A program made the translations under genes and the position numbers. A stretch of 64,000 bases of DNA from Saccharopolyspora dendranthemae (GTDB lineage: Bacteria; Actinomycetota; Actinomycetes; Mycobacteriales; Pseudonocardiaceae): contig NZ_VIWX01000001.1 in the NCBI RefSeq assembly GCF_007829955.1, positions 1,612,001 through 1,676,000 of the forward strand, given 5' to 3'. Of the stretch, positions 60,401 through 64,000 are shown one piece after another (position 1 is the first letter of the stretch; the number at the start of each line of letters is the position of its first letter). Under the pieces are notes generated by a model. That model worked only from the letters and a program-made list of their open reading frames with translations, had not been told where the DNA came from and did not search any database.

Positions 60401-61318
60401 CTAGCGCGCCAGGAAGGTTTCGAGGCCGTCCAAGTGGCGTTGCAGGCCGAAGGTGAAGACCTCGTCGAGGTCGAGGTGGGCGTCGAGGGATTCCACCGCC
60501 GGGTAGTGGCCCGTGGCCATCAGGTTGGTCAGCAGTGAGTGATCGAGGGCTTGCCGTTGCGCGCTGGTGAGGCCGGTGCCGTGCTGGGACTCGGTTTCCA
60601 GGGAGCGGGTGATGGCGATGCCGGCGACGTAACCGTTGAGCGACACCAGCGTCCACAGCTTGGTCCGGTCGTCCAGTTCGAGGCCGTCGAGGGCGCGGAG
60701 CTGCCAGTCGACCAGAGCGATTCCACTGGCGACGACCGGCGGGTCGGTCAGCGACGTCAGGAGCACCGGCGGCAGCCAGTGGTGTCGCCGGTAGATGCTC
60801 CACTGCAGGCGAGCGGCCAGTTCGAGCTTGGCGCGCCAGCCCGGCGGTCCGGGCTCGGGCAGCGGGTGGGCACCGAAGGCCGTGTCGGCCATCAACCGGA
60901 CGAGCTCCTCCTTGTCCGGCACGTACCGGTACAGCGTCATCGCGCCGCTGCCCAGATCGGCGGCGACGCGCCGCATCGACACCGCCGCGAGGCCTTCGCG
61001 GTCGGCGAGGGTGATGGCGGCACGCACGATCCGTTCCCTGGTCATGGCGGCATCGGGACCGCTCGCGGGACGTCTTGATCGCAGTCCCGCGCTGACCACC
61101 GTGCCGCTGCCCGGCGCCGTGGTCACCCAGCCCTGCGTGCGCAGCGCGTTGAGCGCCTTGGTGGCGGTGGCCATCGCCACGCCCCACTCGGCGACCAGCC
61201 GACGCGTTGAGGGCACGGTGTCGCCCGGGCGCAGCTCGCCCTCGTCGATGCGTCGCCGGATGTCGGCCGCGATCCGCAGGTACGGCGGCAACGCACTAGG
61301 GCGCCGGGACTCGCTCAT
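60401..61318 (-). CDS. GntR-TetR hybrid transcriptional regulator
   Basis: 305 residues with two DNA-binding domains. Residues 1-75 are a GntR winged helix-turn-helix (YLRIAADIRRRIDEGELRPG; STRRLVAEWGVAMATATKAL). Residues 90-140 are a TetR helix-turn-helix (TRERIVRAAITLADREGLAA; VSMRRVAADLGSGAMTLYRY). The rest is the TetR C-terminal ligand and dimer domain with TetR_C features (ARLQWSIYRRHHWLPPVLLT). This arrangement occurs in actinobacteria but is uncommon. It is divergent from the DUF2306 membrane gene with an inverted repeat in between, so it most likely represses that gene and itself. Confidence 0.9.
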   Translation of the reverse strand: MSESRRPSALPPYLRIAADIRRRIDEGELRPGDTVPSTRRLVAEWGVAMATATKALNALRTQGWVTTAPGSGTVVSAGLRSRRPASGPDAAMTRERIVRAAITLADREGLAAVSMRRVAADLGSGAMTLYRYVPDKEELVRLMADTAFGAHPLPEPGPPGWRAKLELAARLQWSIYRRHHWLPPVLLTSLTDPPVVASGIALVDWQLRALDGLELDDRTKLWTLVSLNGYVAGIAITRSLETESQHGTGLTSAQRQALDHSLLTNLMATGHYPAVESLDAHLDLDEVFTFGLQRHLDGLETFLAR

Positions 61319-61383
61319 CTCCCCAGACTAGTGCGGTTTCCTCATGTTCGAAGAGGTTTTCCCCGTCCGGGCAGCCAGGTTCA

Positions 61384-61410
61384 TAGAGTCGTACGTCGTA
61401 CTCGACTCTA
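61384..61410. promoter_or_regulatory. Inverted-repeat operator between hybrid regulator and DUF2306 gene
   Basis: The outer arms TAGAGTCG and CGACTCTA are perfect with an 11-base spacer; inside, GTACG and CGTAC form a second palindrome around T. The element ends ten bases before the DUF2306 ATG and would block its promoter. It is a good candidate site for the TetR half of the hybrid regulator. Confidence 0.7.
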
Positions 61411-61420
61411 GGGGGAACGC

Positions 61421-62074
61421 ATGATCCAACCGGCAACCGCTCGCCCACGAACCTCGTGGCGGGAACGTCCCTGGGTCGGCCCGTTCGCGCTGATCGCCGT
61501 GGTCTTCGTGGCCTACTCGCTGCCGCCGTACCTGAGCTTCAACCCGGCGGCCTCGCGCGTGCCGCCACCGGACCTGCCGGGCTACTTCCCGCTCCTGGTC
61601 ACCCACGTGCTGTGCGGTTCGGTGGCGATCTTGACCTGCTGCTTGCAGGTGTGGCCCCGGTTCCGGACTCGGCATCCCGTCGCGCACCGCAGGATCGGGC
61701 GGGTCTACGTGTTCGCCGGCGTGCTCCCGGCCGGCCTGGTCGGCCTGGTCATCGGCGCGGCGACCCCGTTCGGCCCGGTCGCCGCAGCCAGCAACGTGTT
61801 GCTCTCCGCGCTCTGGCTGACCTGCACGGCGGCCGGCTGGCGCGCGGCGCGGGCCCGACGGTTCGGCGACCACCGCAGGTGGATGGTGCGCAGCTTCGCC
61901 CTGACCGCGTCGATCGTGACCAACCGTCTCTGGGCACCCGTCCTGGCCCTCGGGCTGGGTCCGTCGATGACCGCCGAAACCCTCGCGGGCATGACGACCT
62001 GGCTGGGCTGGACGATCCCGTTGCTGGTCGCTCAGTGGTGGCTCGACCGGAAGCGGCCGCTCACCGCTGGGTGA
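61421..62074 (+). CDS. DUF2306-type integral membrane protein
   Basis: 217 residues with about five to six hydrophobic helices. It has the pattern of DUF2306/YozB-like proteins: [40 protein letters not shown] and [20 protein letters not shown], with histidines at helix ends that hint at haem or metal contact (not shown). The ATG at 61421 follows GGGGGAA. Under likely control of the divergent GntR-TetR regulator, it is probably induced by a small molecule. Its stop overlaps the convergent map gene end by 14 bases. The role is unknown. Confidence 0.82.
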   Translation: MIQPATARPRTSWRERPWVGPFALIAVVFVAYSLPPYLSFNPAASRVPPPDLPGYFPLLVTHVLCGSVAILTCCLQVWPRFRTRHPVAHRRIGRVYVFAGVLPAGLVGLVIGAATPFGPVAAASNVLLSALWLTCTAAGWRAARARRFGDHRRWMVRSFALTASIVTNRLWAPVLALGLGPSMTAETLAGMTTWLGWTIPLLVAQWWLDRKRPLTAG

Positions 62075-62918
62075 GGATCTCGTTGCCGTCTTGGGTGATG
62101 AGGATGGTGTGCTCGAACTGGGCCGTCCAGCTCTTGTCCTTCGTGGTGACCGTCCAGCCGTCTTCCCACATGTCGTACTCGTGGGTACCGAGGGTGATCA
62201 TCGGCTCGATGGTGAAGGTCATGCCCGGTTCCAGGACGGTGTCGACCGACGGCTCGTCGTAGTGCAGGATCACCAGTCCGCTGTGGAACGAACGGCCGAT
62301 GCCGTGGCCGGTGAAGTCGCGGACGACGCCGTAGCCGAAACGCTTGGCGTAGGACTCGATGACGCGTCCGATGACGTTGAGCTGACGCCCGGGCTTGGCG
62401 GCCTTGATGCCGCGCATCGTCGCCTCGTGGGTGCGCTCGACCAGCAAGCGCGCCTCCTCGGAGACGTCGCCGGCCAGGAACGTGGCGTTGGTGTCGCCGT
62501 GCACGCCACCGATGTAGCCGGTGACGTCGACGTTGACGATGTCACCGTCCTCGATGATCGTCGAGTCCGGGATGCCGTGGCAGATCACCTCGTTGATCGA
62601 GGTGCAGCAGGACTTCTGGAAGCCCCGGTAGCCCAGCGTCGACGGGTACGCACCGTGGTCGAGCAGGAACTCGTGCACCACGGCGTCGACGGAGTCGGTG
62701 GTGACGCCCGGCTGGATCGCCTTGCCCGCCTCGGCCAGCGCCTCCGCGGCGAGCTTGCCCGCAGCGCGCATCGCCTCGATGATCTCCGGCGGCTGCACGT
62801 CGGGGTCGGTGTTGCGCTGGGGAGCCGGCTTGTCCACGTACTCGGGACGCTCGATGTTCGCTGGGACTGGGCGGCGCGGCGTCGCAACGCCTGGCTTCAA
62901 CGGGGCTCGAACCGGCAT
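62061..62918 (-). CDS. map: Type I methionine aminopeptidase with N-terminal extension
   Basis: Removes the initiator Met from nascent proteins. The 285-residue protein has the five metal ligands in place: Asp in [10 protein letters not shown], Asp in VHGDTNATF, His in [11 protein letters not shown], Glu in TFTIEPMI and Glu in QFEHTILI, plus the substrate His in EVICHGIPD. The first 40 residues are a Pro-rich extension ([20 protein letters not shown]), as in mycobacterial MapB, which may dock on the ribosome. The ATG at 62918 is the start. It lies near the PBP lipoprotein and PIN genes as in mycobacteria. Confidence 0.95.
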   Translation of the reverse strand: MPVRAPLKPGVATPRRPVPANIERPEYVDKPAPQRNTDPDVQPPEIIEAMRAAGKLAAEALAEAGKAIQPGVTTDSVDAVVHEFLLDHGAYPSTLGYRGFQKSCCTSINEVICHGIPDSTIIEDGDIVNVDVTGYIGGVHGDTNATFLAGDVSEEARLLVERTHEATMRGIKAAKPGRQLNVIGRVIESYAKRFGYGVVRDFTGHGIGRSFHSGLVILHYDEPSVDTVLEPGMTFTIEPMITLGTHEYDMWEDGWTVTTKDKSWTAQFEHTILITQDGNEILTQR

Positions 62919-63021
62919 GTCCCCACTCTAACCACGCTCGCCGCCACGACTCCGGGCGGTAACCGCACGACGCGCTCGTTTCCGCGATGTGAAACGGTTA
63001 CCGCCGGTCAGCAGGCGCTCC

Positions 63022-63417
63022 TCAGGCGGGGGACGCGGTCGCGAGGCCGGCCGCCTTCGCCGCCTCGATCAGCGCCGCGTCGTAGGAGACGTAGGTGACC
63101 TGCTGGTTGCGGATCCCGCAGGCCGAGGCGAGGTGGATCGCGTCCACCGGACCGAGGTCCGCGCGCAGCTCGCTGGCGGTGTCCAGGACCTCCTGCTGCA
63201 CCGGCAACGTCTCCAGCTTCGACACCACGATGGAGGCCAGGTCCTCAGCCGCCGGGCCCTGCTCGCGGAAGTTGCGCAGCACGTCGACCTTGGACAGCGC
63301 GCTGGTCACCCGCGGCTGCTCCCAGCGGTCGCGGATCCACTGGCTCAACGCCTGGCTCTCCGGCTCCGGGGCGATCATCTTGATCAGCGCGGAAGAATCG
63401 AAGTAGATCAAAACCAC
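63022..63417 (-). CDS. vapC: PIN-domain toxin (VapC family) without recognisable antitoxin
   Basis: 131 residues of the PIN ribonuclease fold. The acidic metal residues are Asp in IYFDSSALIKMIAPE, Glu in the following helix region, and Asp in LGPVDAIHLASACGI; the last strand has VTYVSYDAALIEAAKAAGLA. VapC toxins cut tRNA or rRNA. The gene normally before it should encode a VapB/Phd antitoxin, but the 324 bp upstream hold no clear antitoxin. In mycobacteria the equivalent locus also carries a vapBC pair. The GTG/ATG start near 63417 is set by the conserved N-terminus. Confidence 0.88.
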   Translation of the reverse strand: MVLIYFDSSALIKMIAPEPESQALSQWIRDRWEQPRVTSALSKVDVLRNFREQGPAAEDLASIVVSKLETLPVQQEVLDTASELRADLGPVDAIHLASACGIRNQQVTYVSYDAALIEAAKAAGLATASPA

Positions 63418-63741
63418 TCCTGTTCACACCTGGGCGGCGCCGGCGGCCTTCGGGGGAGGCACTGCCGGCACGGGTCGTCGGGGATGCCCACCGACGTCGC
63501 GGAGGGCCGACCAGAGCCCGGGAGAACTCCCGGGCACCGGATCAGGTCGCCCGCCACAACGGCAACACGACGTGGCGACCAGGATCGCTCGTCGGTGGTG
63601 GCGCGCACCGGCGGCGAGCCATCGAGCGCAGCAACGCGACAGCGCTGTTGCGCTCGATGGGCTACAACCTAGCACCCAATTGACCCTAAGTGATCGCCCG
63701 ATCACGTGAAGCGACTCCACGCGTTCTGTGATCATCCGGCC
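63418..63741. other. Intergenic region with two palindromes upstream of vapC
   Basis: 324 bp between the PIN gene and the PBP gene, both on the minus strand. It contains the perfect 18-bp palindrome CCCGGGAGAACTCCCGGG (63517-63534) and GTGATCG-CC-CGATCAC (63690-63705). Open frames here lack family features; a decayed antitoxin gene cannot be excluded. Confidence 0.5.
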
Positions 63742-64000
63742 TCAGAGGCCACCCAGGAACCGCTTGGCCGCCTCGACCGAGGGACCCGATGCCCCCGCGT
63801 CGGTGATGAGGACGGCGAAGGCCACGTCGTCGCGGTAGCCGACGAACCAGCCGTGCGAGTGGGTGCCGTCGCCGAACTGCGCGGTGCCGGTCTTGCCCCG
63901 GACCTCACCCGAGCCCGCCAGGCCTCGGGCGGTACCGCCGGTGACGACCTCGCGCATCATCGAGCGCAGCTGGTCCAGCGAGGCCGGGTCGATCTTCTCC
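63742..64000 (-). CDS. Penicillin-binding protein, C-terminal end (partial)
   Basis: Only the last 86 or so codons are inside the window. They contain MREVVTGGTARGLAGSGEVR followed by GKTGTAQFGDGTHSHGWFVG, the KTG(T) box of penicillin-binding transpeptidases, and end VEAAKRFLGGL. Position next to map and a PIN gene matches the mycobacterial penicillin-binding lipoprotein (Rv2864c-like), which cross-links peptidoglycan outside the membrane. The N-terminus, including any lipobox, lies beyond base 64000. Family is firm; the orthology is inferred from order. Confidence 0.92.
   Translation of the reverse strand, partial: EKIDPASLDQLRSMMREVVTGGTARGLAGSGEVRGKTGTAQFGDGTHSHGWFVGYRDDVAFAVLITDAGASGPSVEAAKRFLGGL

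Noticed and set aside
1-64000. tRNA or rRNA genes, integrases, transposases, prophage or CRISPR arrays
   Set aside because: Looked for T-arm-like GGTTCGAATCC sequences, DDE/HUH transposase motifs, integrase motifs and regular repeats; none were convincing.

Overview
The window is a high-GC actinobacterial chromosome segment, most likely from the Pseudonocardiales (Saccharopolyspora-like). The reasons are the G/C-rich third codon positions, frequent GTG and TTG starts, a mycothione reductase (mycothiol users are actinobacteria), a DUF1876 protein, EspC/WXG-type secretion-linked genes and leaderless-looking starts. From memory, the backbone order (dinF, nrnA, rbfA, infB, nusA, rimP, lipoprotein, DUF4439, proS, siroheme/cobA, cobB, cobO, chelatase, GNAT, mtr, nicT, map, PIN toxin, PBP lipoprotein) follows the Mycobacterium tuberculosis Rv2836c-Rv2864c region with insertions and rearrangements. 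The genus was not tested by any search.

Layout. 1-11104: translation and ribosome-maturation cluster on the minus strand (rimP-nusA-ylxR-infB-DUF503-rbfA-nrnA, then a MATE pump, truB, ribF), interrupted by a plus-strand CGNR zinc-finger gene. 11441-14767: small conserved genes (lipoprotein, DUF4439, membrane protein, class V aminotransferase, YjbQ). 14870-18843: secreted phosphodiesterase, proS and an unknown gene. 19017-22638: YaaA, RIO kinase and a DEAD-box helicase with a structured leader. 22803-25745: siroheme/SUMT enzyme, a His-rich small protein and a Ni/Co importer under a cobalamin riboswitch. 25911-32313: DUF1876, a two-component system, a LysR/EamA pair and an aromatic amino acid decarboxylase. 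32352-43010: cobalamin genes cobJ (fused to CbiG), cobL, cobM, cobB, cobO, an MFS exporter and a fused chelatase under a second cobalamin riboswitch. 43088-51201: GNAT, two trypsin-like proteases, LysE and MFS exporters, a LysR regulator and a three-gene keto-deoxy-sugar operon. 51392-57121: PEBP protein, VanZ-like protein, mycothione reductase, peptidase E, an orphan Phd antitoxin and cobQ. 57236-59722: a lower-GC type VII secretion-associated cassette. 59756-64000: a membrane protein, a GntR-TetR hybrid regulator with its divergent target, map, a PIN toxin and the end of a penicillin-binding protein.

How the genes work together. Cobalt import (NicT), the methyltransferases CobA, CobJ, CobL and CobM, amidation (CobB, CobQ), chelation (fused ChlI/ChlD-like subunit) and adenosylation (CobO) form a dispersed B12 regulon. 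The importer and the chelatase are each preceded by a cobalamin riboswitch. The best candidates for something undescribed are the YbaB/EspC/WXG/two-TM cassette (57236-59722), the His-rich protein overlapping cobA, the basic tail on CobM, two hairpins that would hide ribosome binding sites (before the phosphodiesterase and the DEAD helicase), and a dispersed palindrome with the core TCATGA found at three intergenic sites. No rRNA, tRNA, CRISPR array, insertion sequence or prophage was seen.
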